DNA of 64,000 bases, from contig NZ_BCSV01000003.1 in the NCBI RefSeq assembly GCF_001571045.1, positions 186,001-250,000 of the forward strand, in the 5' to 3' direction. The stretch is from Curtobacterium ammoniigenes NBRC 101786. GTDB lineage: Bacteria > Actinomycetota > Actinomycetes > Actinomycetales > Microbacteriaceae. Under the pieces are notes generated by a model. It saw only the letters and a list, made by a program, of their open reading frames with translations. It did no database searches and was not told where the DNA came from. This document shows positions 51,371 through 60,448 of this stretch, in pieces (the stretch's first letter is position 1; every line of letters starts with the position of its first letter). The position numbers and the translations under genes are program-made.

Positions 51371-52513
51371 CTAGCTGGCGATCTCCTGGTACGCCGCGAA
51401 GAGGAGGGCCGGCTCCGGACCTTCGAGGACGATCGGCTTGGCGAGGCCGTCGAGGATGATGAAGCGCAGCATCCCGGCACGAGCCTTCTTGTCGCGCTGC
51501 ATCGTTGCGAGGAGACCCTCCCACCGTCCGGCCGGATAGGTCGTCGGCAGCGAGAGCGACTCGAGGATCGTTCGATGCCGATCGACCGTCGCATCGTCCA
51601 GGTGCCCGGTCAGCCGTGCGAGCTCGGCGACGAAGACGAGGCCGACCGACACCGCCGCGCCGTGCCGCCACTGATACCGCTCAGCGTGCTCGATCGCGTG
51701 CCCGAGCGTGTGCCCGTAGTTCAGGATCTCGCGCTGCCCCTGCTCCGTGAAGTCCGCCGAGACGACCCGAGCCTTGACGCGGATGGCCAGTTCCATGAGA
51801 CGCCGAAATTCGGGCGTCCCCGGATCGGTCGCGCGATCCACATCGCGTTCGATGATGTCGAGGATCTCCGGCTCGGCGATGAAGCCGGCTTTCACGATCT
51901 CGGCGAAACCGGTCAGGATCTCGTTCCGCGGAAGCGTTCGCACCAACTCGAGGTCGGCGAGCACGGCGCGAGGCGCCCAGAACGACCCGACGAGGTTCTT
52001 CCCCTCGTTGGTGTTGATGCCCGTCTTTCCGCCGACACTCGCATCCACCATGCCGAGGACGGTGGTCGGCACGGCAAGCCACTGAACCCCGCGGAGCCAG
52101 GTGGCCGCGACGAATCCGGCCAGATCCGTGACCGCGCCCCCGCCGATCCCGATGACCGCGTCCGTTCTCGTGAAGTCCGCCTGCCCCATGATCTGCCAGC
52201 AGAAGGCGGCGACCTCGACGCGTTTGCCGGCCTCGGCATCCGGCACCTCGGCGATGATCGCGGTGCGCCCGCGCTCGTTCAGCGTGGATCGAAGCTGCTC
52301 TGCGACGGCCGCAAGCGGCGGCGCGTGCACGATGAGGACGTTCGCGACACGTGCGCCGAGGAGTTCCGGCACCTGATCGATCACCCCATGCCCGACGATC
52401 ACCGGGTAGCCGTCAGCGCCGCCGACGCGGATCTCCGTCACATCGCGCTCCACTGCACCCGAAGGGACGGCGTCGCGCTCGACACCATCGTCGGCTTCAT
52501 GGGTCTCGGTCAT
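51371..52513 (-). CDS. aroB: 3-Dehydroquinate synthase
   Basis: Second step of the shikimate pathway, cyclising DAHP to dehydroquinate with NAD and a metal. 380 residues from ATG 52513, which overlaps the aroK stop (ATGA). Motifs: GIGGGAVTDLAGFVAATWLRG, PTTVLGMVDASVGGKTGIN, the metal-site NYGHTLGHAIEH and GEAEIVK-like FAEIVKAGF are intact. N-terminal extension of about 20 acidic residues before VTEIRV. Confidence 0.97.
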   Translation of the reverse strand: MTETHEADDGVERDAVPSGAVERDVTEIRVGGADGYPVIVGHGVIDQVPELLGARVANVLIVHAPPLAAVAEQLRSTLNERGRTAIIAEVPDAEAGKRVEVAAFCWQIMGQADFTRTDAVIGIGGGAVTDLAGFVAATWLRGVQWLAVPTTVLGMVDASVGGKTGINTNEGKNLVGSFWAPRAVLADLELVRTLPRNEILTGFAEIVKAGFIAEPEILDIIERDVDRATDPGTPEFRRLMELAIRVKARVVSADFTEQGQREILNYGHTLGHAIEHAERYQWRHGAAVSVGLVFVAELARLTGHLDDATVDRHRTILESLSLPTTYPAGRWEGLLATMQRDKKARAGMLRFIILDGLAKPIVLEGPEPALLFAAYQEIAS

Positions 52514-53019
52514 CGGGGTCCTTCTTCCAGCCACTGCAGAATCTCGTCGACGACAGCCGACATCGGTCGACGAGAGGTGTCCACGACGACATGCGCGAGG
52601 GAGGCGTAGGTCGCCGCGCGCTCGTCGAGGATCGTTTGCCACGCGTCGAGCCCGCCCGCGGCGAGCAGCGGTCGGTCACTCCCCCGGATGCGATCGGCAA
52701 CCGCGTCCTGCGACACGGTGAGCAAGACGATTCGTGCTCCCACGAGCGCCTCCCGCGTCGCCTCGTGCGTGACGGCGCCCCCGCCCACCGCGATCACACC
52801 ACCGTCGCGCATGGCGTCGCGGACGGCGCCCGCCTCGAGGTCGCGGAACACAGACTCACCGCGCTCGGCGAAGATCGTTGGAATCGGACCGTGGGCGGCT
52901 GCGATACGGCGGTCCGTGTCGATGAACGCGAGACCCAAACGTCGAGCGAGTTTCCGCCCCACCGAGGATTTTCCCGCCCCCATCGGGCCGATCAGCACAA
53001 CCGGCGCCGCACCGGTCAC
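52510..53019 (-). CDS. aroK: Shikimate kinase
   Basis: Phosphorylates shikimate with ATP. 169 residues from GTG 53019, which overlaps the aroC stop (GTGA). Walker [16 protein letters not shown]; shikimate-binding FIDTDRRIA and [21 protein letters not shown]; lid [10 protein letters not shown]. Normal length. Longer starts would run into aroC. Confidence 0.96.
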   Translation of the reverse strand: MTGAAPVVLIGPMGAGKSSVGRKLARRLGLAFIDTDRRIAAAHGPIPTIFAERGESVFRDLEAGAVRDAMRDGGVIAVGGGAVTHEATREALVGARIVLLTVSQDAVADRIRGSDRPLLAAGGLDAWQTILDERAATYASLAHVVVDTSRRPMSAVVDEILQWLEEGPR

Positions 53020-54248
53020 GATGCCGAAACGGTGTCCGCAGGCACGTCGTCCGCACTCACTCGGTGGGAGCGAAGCGTCGGCGGGATCGCCTCCAGGTAG
53101 GCCTCCATGTTGCGCTTCGTCTCCGCGACGCTGTCGCCACCGAACTTCTCGAGAACCGCATCGGCCAGAACCAGCGCGACCATTGCCTCCGCCACGACGC
53201 CCGCAGCCGGAACCGCGCACACATCCGACCGCTGATGATGCGCAGCAGCATCGTCACCGGTCGCGACATCGATCGTGTGGAGCGCCCGAGGCACCGTTGC
53301 GATCGGCTTCATCCCCGCGCGGACGCGCAGCACGGTGCCGGTCGACATGCCGCCCTCCGTGCCGCCGGCACGGTCGGTCGACCGCGTGATCTCACCATCG
53401 GTTCGGTAGAGCTCATCGTGCGCCGCAGACCCACGCCGCCCTGCCGTAGCGAACCCGTCGCCGATCTCCACGCCCTTGATCGCCTGGATCCCCATGACGG
53501 CGTTGGCGATGCGGGCATCGAGCCGTCGATCCCAATGCACGTGCGATCCAAGCCCCGGAGGGACGCCGTAGAAGAGCGCCTCGACGACCCCGCCGAGCGT
53601 ATCGCCGTCTTTCTTCGCCGCTTCGACCTCGGTCACCATCGCGGCGCTCGTTGCTGCGTCGAAACACCGCAGCTGGTCGTCGTCGAGACGGTCCACGTCC
53701 GTGGGCATGGGGAGCGGCGCGTCGTCGGGCACGCGAACCGTGCCGACCTGGAGCGTGTGGCTCACGGACCGGATGCCGAGTTCCGCGAGAAATGCCTTGG
53801 CGACGGCCCCGAGCGCCACCCGCGCAGCAGTCTCGCGTGCCGACGCGCGCTCGAGGATCGGGCGCGACTCGTCGAAGCCGTACTTCTGCATGCCGACGAG
53901 GTCGGCGTGGCCGGGGCGCGGTCTCGTCAGCGGCGCGCTCCGCCCGCGGGACATCTCCGTCGGTTCGACCGGCTCCGCGCTCATCACCTCGACCCACTTC
54001 GGCCACTCGGTGTTGCCGATACGGATCGCGATCGGGCTGCCGAGCGAGAACCCGTGGCGCACCCCGCCCGACAGGTGGAGCTCGTCCTGCTCGAACTTCA
54101 TGCGGGATCCCCGACCGTAGCCGAGCTTCCGCCGCGCGAGGTCCTCTCGGATGCAGTCGTACGTGACCGGCACCCCGGCCGGGAGGCCTTCCATGATCGC
54201 GACGAGCTCAGGACCGTGCGATTCCCCTGCGGTCAACCATCGAAGCAT
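53016..54248 (-). CDS. aroC: Chorismate synthase
   Basis: Last step to chorismate, using reduced FMN. 410 residues from ATG 54248, giving the canonical [25 protein letters not shown] sits at a correct distance. An ATG three codons earlier is possible but too close to that site. Other motifs: [22 protein letters not shown], and [16 protein letters not shown]. The aroC-aroK-aroB set is coupled by overlapping stops and starts. Confidence 0.97.
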   Translation of the reverse strand: MLRWLTAGESHGPELVAIMEGLPAGVPVTYDCIREDLARRKLGYGRGSRMKFEQDELHLSGGVRHGFSLGSPIAIRIGNTEWPKWVEVMSAEPVEPTEMSRGRSAPLTRPRPGHADLVGMQKYGFDESRPILERASARETAARVALGAVAKAFLAELGIRSVSHTLQVGTVRVPDDAPLPMPTDVDRLDDDQLRCFDAATSAAMVTEVEAAKKDGDTLGGVVEALFYGVPPGLGSHVHWDRRLDARIANAVMGIQAIKGVEIGDGFATAGRRGSAAHDELYRTDGEITRSTDRAGGTEGGMSTGTVLRVRAGMKPIATVPRALHTIDVATGDDAAAHHQRSDVCAVPAAGVVAEAMVALVLADAVLEKFGGDSVAETKRNMEAYLEAIPPTLRSHRVSADDVPADTVSAS

Positions 54249-54305
54249 GAGCCTCATCCTTTCACACGGGCGATGCCGCCGAAGGGCGAGCGTCGACCGC
54301 CCGGC

Positions 54306-55928
54306 TCACTGGTAGCTGGGGTGCGCTCGGAGCCACGCCTGGAACTGCGCGACCGCCTGCTCGTGCTCGGCGAGCGTGTCCGAGAACACCGTTTCGCCGG
54401 TCTGCAGGTTCACTGTGACGAAGTACAACCACGATCCGTCCGCAGGATGCAGCACCGCATCGATTGCGACATCGCCGGGGTTCGAGATCGGCCCAGGCGG
54501 CAGGCCCAGGTGCTTGTACGTGTTGTACGGGTTGGATGCGTCGTTCCGCTCCGCGTCGGTGGTCGTCACTCGGTCGGTGTTGCCCGTACCGTAGGCGACA
54601 GTCGCGTCCGACTGCAGGTACATGTTCGCGTTGAGACGGTTCTGGAACACCCTGGCGACCTTCGGGAAGTCGGCCTCCTGGCCCGCCTCCTTCTGGACCA
54701 GCGACGCGAAGATGATGACGTGCTCACGGTCGGCGGGCGCGACCCCGGCCTGATCCAGGTGCGTCTTCATCGTCTGCACCATCGCCTGGAAGTACTGCTG
54801 CGCCGTCCACCCCGGATTGACCGGGTAGGTCGCCGGGAAGAGCCATCCCTCGAGGCTCTGCACGCCCGCTGGCAGCCCGTATGCGCTGATGTTGTTCGCA
54901 GCCGCCGTGACAGCCGACTGCGACAGGCCTGCCTTCTGCACGAGACTGGCCTCGATCGTCTTGAGGACGGTCCCCTCAGGGATCACGATCGAGTTGTCGA
55001 CGCGGTTCGCGGGATTCTGCAGCGCAGCGAGTGCCGCTTTCGCGCTCATGTGATGTTTGAGCGTGTACGAGCCGGGCTGGAACTGCACGTTCTGCGCCGC
55101 GAGGAGCAGCTTGTAGAACGCTCCGTAGGATGCCGTCACGCCGTCCTTGTGCAACGTGGTCGCGATGTCCGAGCCGATGTCGCCCTCTTTGATGGTGATC
55201 GTGACCGTGCCGGTGCCATCGCCGTTGTAATCGGCGTCGGCCGTGTTGTGCCCGCTGAACATGCTGATGATCGACTGCACCTTCGGCGCGGCGACCGCAT
55301 ACGCGCCCACTCCTCCGCCGACGACGATGAGCAGCAGCACGAGGCCCACGATCAGTCCGACCCGCGGCCGTCGACGTCCAGTGCCGGACCGTCCCCGTCC
55401 CCGCTTCGGCTCGCGGGTGCGGTCCGGCCCGGGAGACCGCTCCGCGTCGTCGTGAACGAACGGGAACACGTCCGGCTTGCGGGCCTCGGCCGGCGTCGCC
55501 GCGGCCTGCTCGGGCTCCTCCCCCTGGGCGTGCCCGAAGAGGGCGTGCAGGTCCGGGTGCAACCAGGAGCGCGAGTCGCCCACCGCCGGCTCAGGCTGCG
55601 CGGCCGAGGACGTCGCTGCGGTTCGCATGTCTGGGCCCGTGATCGGCGCGGAACCGGGTGCGTGCGTCGCTTCGTCGCCGTCGGGGCGGTTGTTCCCGGC
55701 CGGCGGGCGCGCGCCGTAGAGCCCGGCGGATGGGGCGGATTCGACGGACGGTTGCTCAGACTGCTCGGCGGCTTCCTGCATCGCAGCCTCGCGTGCACGG
55801 AGTTCGCGCCGCGTCAACGGCGGTTCGGCCGCCGGACGTGCGTTGTGTGCGGCAGCGCCGTGCGGTTCAGTGCGCTCGGCGTCGTTGCCGGGCTCCATGA
55901 TCGCGCGCCAATCTAGCTCGTCAGCCAA
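54306..55928 (-). CDS. mltG: Endolytic murein transglycosylase MltG (YceG-like)
   Basis: Cuts nascent peptidoglycan strands, thought to end glycan chain growth. 540 residues. A long disordered cytoplasmic N-terminus (about 200 residues, rich in Ala, Glu, Pro and Arg, as in other actinobacteria) leads to one transmembrane helix around residues 190-215, then the LysM-like and catalytic YceG domain with EGTVLKTIEASL, LEGWLFPATYPV, the catalytic glutamate in ASLVQKEAG, and SPYNTYKHLGLPPGPISNPG-type end motif. The start is TTG at 55928 with GAGGA upstream; ATG at 55898 is an alternative. Confidence 0.93.
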   Translation of the reverse strand: MADELDWRAIMEPGNDAERTEPHGAAAHNARPAAEPPLTRRELRAREAAMQEAAEQSEQPSVESAPSAGLYGARPPAGNNRPDGDEATHAPGSAPITGPDMRTAATSSAAQPEPAVGDSRSWLHPDLHALFGHAQGEEPEQAAATPAEARKPDVFPFVHDDAERSPGPDRTREPKRGRGRSGTGRRRPRVGLIVGLVLLLIVVGGGVGAYAVAAPKVQSIISMFSGHNTADADYNGDGTGTVTITIKEGDIGSDIATTLHKDGVTASYGAFYKLLLAAQNVQFQPGSYTLKHHMSAKAALAALQNPANRVDNSIVIPEGTVLKTIEASLVQKAGLSQSAVTAAANNISAYGLPAGVQSLEGWLFPATYPVNPGWTAQQYFQAMVQTMKTHLDQAGVAPADREHVIIFASLVQKEAGQEADFPKVARVFQNRLNANMYLQSDATVAYGTGNTDRVTTTDAERNDASNPYNTYKHLGLPPGPISNPGDVAIDAVLHPADGSWLYFVTVNLQTGETVFSDTLAEHEQAVAQFQAWLRAHPSYQ

Positions 55929-56020
55929 CGTTCCTCGGGGTGGTCGAATCGGGTCCGCTGCCCGCAGTGCGGATCTCCGACATCATGCGTTCGTCGGGGG
56001 CCGGGCAGTGGCATGACGCG

Positions 56021-56482
56021 TTACGGAGCGCCGGTCGGTCCTGTGAGCGACGCACCCGGAGGAGTGCCGCTCGCGCGCTCGTGGTCGAGCGCGTGTTGCA
56101 AGATGATAACAGCGGCGGCTTGGTCGATCACAGCCCGGGACGTTTTGATAGTGCGACCGGCGGCGTGCAGGCCCTGCTGAGCGGACTTCGTCGACAGGCG
56201 TTCGTCGACCAAGCGGATCGGGCCAAGGTGCGCGAGCTCGGCTGCGAATGAGCGTGCATCCGTCGTGGATGCCGTCTCGGCTCCGGAGAGGGACAGCGGC
56301 AGACCGACGACGATCTCGAGCACGTCGTACTCGTCGGCCAGTTCAGCGATGCGCCTGACATCTGCGCCGCGCTGCCGCCGGACCGTCTCGACGGGTGTTG
56401 CGAGAAGCCCGTCGCGGTCGCTCACGGCGACTCCGATCCGCGACCGACCGACATCGACTCCGAGCCGCCGCCCCGTGCGCAC
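56021..56482 (-). CDS. ruvX: Putative Holliday junction resolvase / rRNA processing nuclease YqgF
   Basis: RNase H-fold nuclease, 153 residues, implicated in other bacteria in 16S rRNA maturation and possibly in branched-DNA cleavage. N-terminal GVDVGRSRIGVAVSD holds the first catalytic Asp; EIVVGLPLSLSG and RLVDERLSTKSAQ follow, with the last Asp in AVIDQAAAVIILQ. GTG start at 56482, 2 bp after the alaS stop. The C-terminal 20 residues are a disordered Pro/Gly/Thr tail. Confidence 0.92.
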   Translation of the reverse strand: MRTGRRLGVDVGRSRIGVAVSDRDGLLATPVETVRRQRGADVRRIAELADEYDVLEIVVGLPLSLSGAETASTTDARSFAAELAHLGPIRLVDERLSTKSAQQGLHAAGRTIKTSRAVIDQAAAVIILQHALDHERASGTPPGASLTGPTGAP

Positions 56483-56484
56483 CG

Positions 56485-59142
56485 TCAGCCTCGAACCCGG
56501 TCCGCGATCCCCCGAAGCGCTTGAGGCAGCGCGGGCGCATCGACGCCACCGCCCTGAGCGAGATCAGGTTTGCCGCCGCCGCCGCCCCCGAGGATCGTCG
56601 CAGCTTCCTTTGCGAGCGGGCCGGCCTGGAACCCAGCACGCCGTGCGCCGTCGTTCGTCGCCACGATGACAACGGGCTTCTCGTTCACAATGGCGCCGAG
56701 GGCGACGACGGCCGGGTCGGTGCCGAGTGCGCCGCGGACACCGGTCACCAGCGTGCGCAGATCATCGGCACTTCGGATCCCCTCGACCTGTTCGACGACC
56801 ACACTGACAGGCCCAGAGGCGTCGACGTTGCGAACGATCGTCGGGATCCGCTGCTGGAGGCTCGCCGACTCGAACTCGGCGATCCGCTTCTGCGCGGCCT
56901 TGAGGTCATCGAGCAGCCCGGTGACCCGGAGTGGAAGATCGGACCGCGGCGCCTTGAGGGCCGCGGAGAGCTGTGAGACGATGGCCCGCTCAGCGGCCAG
57001 GTCTCGGAAGCCCTCGATGCCGACGAGGGCCTCCACCCGCCGGTTGGTGGAGCCGACCGACTGTTCGCCGACGAGGTTGACGAGACCGACCTGCGCGCTT
57101 GACGCGACGTGCGTGCCTCCGCAGAGCTCGCGAGACCACGGGCCGCCGATGTCGACCATTCGGACCTCAGCGCCGTACTTCTCGCCGAACAGCGCCTGGG
57201 CACCGAGCGACTTCGCCTCAGCCAGCGGGAGCACGCGTGTCGACACGGGAAGGTCCGAGCGGATCGCCGTGTTGACGACATCTTCGATCTCCGAGCGCGT
57301 GGTGGGCGAGATCGGCTGGCTCCATGAGAAGTCGAGCCGCATATACCCGGCCTTGTTGTAGGAACCTGCCTGCAGCGCCTCCGGGCCGAGAATGTCCCGA
57401 AGGGCGGCATTGACGAGGTGCGTTGCGGAGTGCGCCTGGGTCGCGCCCCGACGATAGTCGGCGTCGACGATGGTCGTCGCCGCGTCGCCGACCGCGACCT
57501 CTCCGGTGCGGACCTGCGCCTTGTGGCTCCACAGCCCAGCGACCGGACGCTGCACGTCGAGGACCTCGAGATCGAACCCGTTGCCGATGATCGATCCCTG
57601 ATCGGCATCCTGGCCGCCGGACTCGGCGTACAGCGACGTCTCACCGAGAATGACTTCGACGATGTCGCCTGCCGCTGCGCGATCCACCGACGCACCGTCC
57701 TTGATGATGCCGAGGATGCGCGATTGCGCTTCCAGCGCGTCATAGCCGAGGAAGGTCGTCTCGCACTGCGCGCGGAACGCGCTGTACACGCTCAAATCGG
57801 CAAGGGCGGTCTTCTTGCTCTTCGCGTCGGCCTTCGCGCGCTGCCGCTGATCGGCCATCAGCCGGTCGAAGGCGGTGCGGTCCACCTGCACGCCAGCCTC
57901 GTCGGCCATCTCGAGAGTCAGGTCGATGGGGAACCCGAACGTGTCGTGCAACAGGAAGGCGGTGTCGCCGCCGATCTGCGGAGCGCCGTCCTGCTTGGCG
58001 CGTTCGACGGCGACATCGAGAATGATCGTTCCCTGCGCGAGCGTGCGAAGGAACGTCTCCTCCTCCGCATACGCGAGCCGTGCGATCCGGTCGTAGCCCT
58101 CCGCCACCTCGGGATAGGCATCCTGCATCGCGTCGCGGGAGGCGGGGAAGAGCTCCGGGAACGTCGGCGCGTCGACCCCGAGGAGACGCATCGCCCGAAC
58201 CGTTCGGCGGAGCAGACGGCGCAAGATATAGCCCCGCCCTTCGTTGGACGGCTGCACACCGTCCGACATGAGCATGAGCGATGAGCGGACGTGGTCCGCA
58301 ATGACGCGCATGCGCACGTCATCGTCGTGCACGGCACCGTATTTCCGGCCTGAGAGCTCGGACGCCCGGTCCAGGACCGGACGAACCTGGTCGATCTCGT
58401 ACATGTTGTCGACGCCTTGCTTCAGGAAGGCGACGCGCTCGAGCCCCATGCCGGTGTCAATGTTCTTGTTCGGCAACTCGCCGACGATCTCGAAGTCGTA
58501 CTTGGATCGCACGTTCTGGATCTGGTACTGCATGAAGACGAGGTTCCAGATCTCGACGTACCGGTCATCGTCGGTCGCGGGACCGCCGTCCGCGCCGTAC
58601 GCGGGGCCGCGGTCGAAGAAGATCTCCGAGCACGGGCCTGCCGGCCCCGGCTGTCCTGTCGACCAGTAGTTCGTGTCCTTATCAAGACGCTGGATCCGCT
58701 CATCGGGCAGCCCGGCGATGCGCTTCCAGTATCGGATCGCTTCGTCGTCGTCCTTGTAGACCGTGACCCACAGGTCGCTCGGATCGAATGCGAGGCCCCC
58801 GTCGGTCTCCGGCGAGGTGAGCAGTTCCCAGGCGTACGCGATCGCCTGCTCCTTGAAGTAGTCGCCGAACGAGAAGTTGCCGTTCATCTGGAAGAAGGTG
58901 CCGTGACGAGGAGTCTTGCCGACTTCCTCGATGTCGTTGGTGCGGATGCACTTCTGCACACTCGTCGCGCGCGGGAACGGCGGCGGCACGAGTCCGGAAA
59001 GGTAGGGAATGAACGGCACCATTCCGGCCACGGTGAACAGCAGCGATGGGTCATCGGAGACCAGGGATGCAGACGGAACGACGGTGTGTCCGCGGTCGCC
59101 GAAGAATTCGAGCCAGCGGCGGCGGATGTCTGCGGTCTGCAT
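56485..59142 (-). CDS. alaS: Alanyl-tRNA synthetase
   Basis: Charges tRNA-Ala. 885 residues. The class II catalytic core at the N-terminus begins MQTADIRRRWLEFFGDRGHT; the editing domain carries AHSATHLVNAALRDILG (HxxxH) and RELCGGTHVASSAQVG, so zinc-dependent editing is intact. The C-terminal DHHA1-like domain ends with GGGGGGKPDLAQGGG. ATG at 59142. The 111 bp before it contain no other gene. Confidence 0.98.
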   Translation of the reverse strand: MQTADIRRRWLEFFGDRGHTVVPSASLVSDDPSLLFTVAGMVPFIPYLSGLVPPPFPRATSVQKCIRTNDIEEVGKTPRHGTFFQMNGNFSFGDYFKEQAIAYAWELLTSPETDGGLAFDPSDLWVTVYKDDDEAIRYWKRIAGLPDERIQRLDKDTNYWSTGQPGPAGPCSEIFFDRGPAYGADGGPATDDDRYVEIWNLVFMQYQIQNVRSKYDFEIVGELPNKNIDTGMGLERVAFLKQGVDNMYEIDQVRPVLDRASELSGRKYGAVHDDDVRMRVIADHVRSSLMLMSDGVQPSNEGRGYILRRLLRRTVRAMRLLGVDAPTFPELFPASRDAMQDAYPEVAEGYDRIARLAYAEEETFLRTLAQGTIILDVAVERAKQDGAPQIGGDTAFLLHDTFGFPIDLTLEMADEAGVQVDRTAFDRLMADQRQRAKADAKSKKTALADLSVYSAFRAQCETTFLGYDALEAQSRILGIIKDGASVDRAAAGDIVEVILGETSLYAESGGQDADQGSIIGNGFDLEVLDVQRPVAGLWSHKAQVRTGEVAVGDAATTIVDADYRRGATQAHSATHLVNAALRDILGPEALQAGSYNKAGYMRLDFSWSQPISPTTRSEIEDVVNTAIRSDLPVSTRVLPLAEAKSLGAQALFGEKYGAEVRMVDIGGPWSRELCGGTHVASSAQVGLVNLVGEQSVGSTNRRVEALVGIEGFRDLAAERAIVSQLSAALKAPRSDLPLRVTGLLDDLKAAQKRIAEFESASLQQRIPTIVRNVDASGPVSVVVEQVEGIRSADDLRTLVTGVRGALGTDPAVVALGAIVNEKPVVIVATNDGARRAGFQAGPLAKEAATILGGGGGGKPDLAQGGGVDAPALPQALRGIADRVRG

Positions 59143-59253
59143 GGTGATTCCTCAATCGGATGCTCGTGCGGTTCGTCGTGGTCGTCGTGATCGTCGACCA
59201 AGGCGGAGCGGGGTGGTGCCGGATGGATGTTGTCCGTCGAGCGGGGTCGACAC

Positions 59254-59442
59254 TCAGGCCGTGGCGCGTCGACGCAGCTCGGCCTCGCGCGCACGATAGC
59301 CCGAGGCGATCGCGCCGGTGAATGCTTTCGCGCGCGCGTCGATCCCCGAGATCAGGTGGGAGCCATCGCTCGTCCTCGTGATCGAGCGGGCGAGCGCAAA
59401 CCCGATCCCGACGCCGATCGCGATGAAGAACACTGACTTCAC
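59254..59442 (-). CDS. Small predicted membrane protein, 62 residues
   Basis: Short gene between rpsD and alaS. GTG at 59442 is preceded by GGAGGAGG four bases upstream, an excellent ribosome binding site, and the frame gives a protein with one N-terminal transmembrane helix (about residues 3-18, SVFFIAIGVGIGFALA) followed by a basic, alanine/arginine-rich cytoplasmic part ending AREAELRRRATA. Other actinobacteria encode DUF948- or DUF6167-type membrane proteins at this spot; this one may be a shortened relative, but I cannot show it. Function unknown. Confidence 0.72.
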   Translation of the reverse strand: MKSVFFIAIGVGIGFALARSITRTSDGSHLISGIDARAKAFTGAIASGYRAREAELRRRATA

Positions 59443-59534
59443 GGGGCCTCCTCCACGTGCTTCGGGCACGTTGGCCAAGCTTAGCCGCCGCCCCCGCGTG
59501 CGACATCCGCTCTGATTCGACCGGGAGAATGAAC

Positions 59535-59570
59535 AACGGCGGATCGCCCTGAGGAGGACGATCCGCCGTT
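59535..59570 (-). terminator. Hairpin terminator after rpsD
   Basis: Perfect 12 bp stem: AACGGCGGATCG (59535-59546) pairs with CGATCCGCCGTT (59559-59570), loop 12 nt. It lies 14 bp beyond the rpsD stop codon and upstream of the 62-residue protein gene, whose own start signals lie 93 bp further on. AT-poor flanks and no T tract, as usual for this base composition. Confidence 0.8.
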
Positions 59571-59584
59571 GCGTGGCAGGGTGA

Positions 59585-60214
59585 TCAGCGCGCGGCGTAG
59601 TACTCGACGACGAGCTGCACTTCGCACGTGACCGGGACCTCGGCACGCTTCGGGCGACGCACGAGGCGGGCCTGCAGCTTGTCGATCTCGACCTCGAGGT
59701 ACCCGGGGACCTTCGGCAGCACTTCCTGGTGGCCACCTGCGGCCGCGACCTGGAACGGCTCGAGCGACTCCGACTTCGGCTTGACATGGATGAGCTGCCC
59801 GGGCTTCACGCGGAACGACGGCCGGTCCACGAGCTTGCCGTCGACGAGGATGTGACGGTGCACAACCAGCTGGCGCGCCTGAGCGGTCGTGCGGGCGAAG
59901 CCGGCGCGGAGGACGAGCGCATCGAGGCGCTCCTCGAGCAGCTCGACGAGGTTCTCACCCGTCAGGCCGCTGGTCTTGCGGGCTTCCTCGAAGACGATGC
60001 GAAGCTGCTTCTCGCGAATGCCGTACTGGGCGCGCAGACGCTGCTTCTCGCGAAGACGCACGGCGTAGTCGCTGTCGGCGCGGCGACGGCTGCGGCCGTG
60101 CTCGCCGGGACCGTACGGGCGCTTCTCGAGGTACCGGGCCGCCTTCGGCGTCAGCGGGATGCCGAGCGCGCGCGACAGGCGGGTCTTGCTGCGGGAACGT
60201 GACTTGGTAGACAC
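59585..60214 (-). CDS. rpsD: 30S ribosomal protein S4
   Basis: Primary 16S rRNA-binding protein that also shapes the decoding region. 209 residues from GTG 60214 (VSTKSRSRSKTRLSRALG), backed by AAAAGGA upstream. It is the zinc-free form: the N-terminal region LTPKAARYLEKRPYGPGEHG has no cysteine cluster. The S4 RNA-binding domain follows (LDALVLRAGFARTTAQARQLVVH). Being outside a ribosomal operon and close to alaS is normal for actinobacteria. Confidence 0.97.
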   Translation of the reverse strand: MSTKSRSRSKTRLSRALGIPLTPKAARYLEKRPYGPGEHGRSRRRADSDYAVRLREKQRLRAQYGIREKQLRIVFEEARKTSGLTGENLVELLEERLDALVLRAGFARTTAQARQLVVHRHILVDGKLVDRPSFRVKPGQLIHVKPKSESLEPFQVAAAGGHQEVLPKVPGYLEVEIDKLQARLVRRPKRAEVPVTCEVQLVVEYYAAR

Positions 60215-60448
60215 AGGGTCCTTTTCTGTACTGAATGGTCGAGATCCCGGAGCCGTCGACGTGCGCACACGACGATCGTCACGGGAAGGATTCAGAGGGA
60301 TGAGCCTGTGGGATCGGACGGCTACAGTCCGAACCTCTGTCACTCGACGATCGACGCAGCCGCACGCGGTCGCCTGGACGTAGGCGGGACAACGATAGCA
60401 GAAGCGGGCGCCGGAAATGCTCTGGAGCAGCGGCCGCTCTGCTCACGT
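60215..60448 (-). promoter_or_regulatory. rpsD upstream region and leader
   Basis: This 234 bp gap between rarA and rpsD contains no gene. On the rpsD strand TCGGAC (60327-60332 as its complement) and GTCCGA (60314-60319) form a 6 bp stem around GGCTACA-complement, flanked by further short matches, about 100 nt before the start codon. S4 represses its own synthesis in several bacteria through leader structures, so this hairpin is a candidate, unproven. TATCGT near 60391 could be a -10 element but has no good -35. The rarA terminator hairpin lies at the right end. Confidence 0.4.
60425..60444 (-). terminator. Hairpin after rarA
   Basis: GAGCAG (60425-60430) pairs with CTGCTC (60439-60444) around an eight-base loop that is itself GC-palindromic. 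It begins 4 bp beyond the rarA stop codon, a position expected for an intrinsic terminator, though no T tract follows. Confidence 0.5.

Noticed and set aside
53064..55916. Open frame of 950 codons on the plus strand
   Set aside because: Antisense to aroC and mltG; composition is that of a mirror frame and both opposite genes have full motif support.
59143..59253. Possible small Asp/His-rich peptide (DDHDDHDEPHEH) just before alaS
   Set aside because: The frame runs into the alaS coding region in another phase and has no ribosome binding site; repeated GTC/GAC triplets of the spacer explain it.
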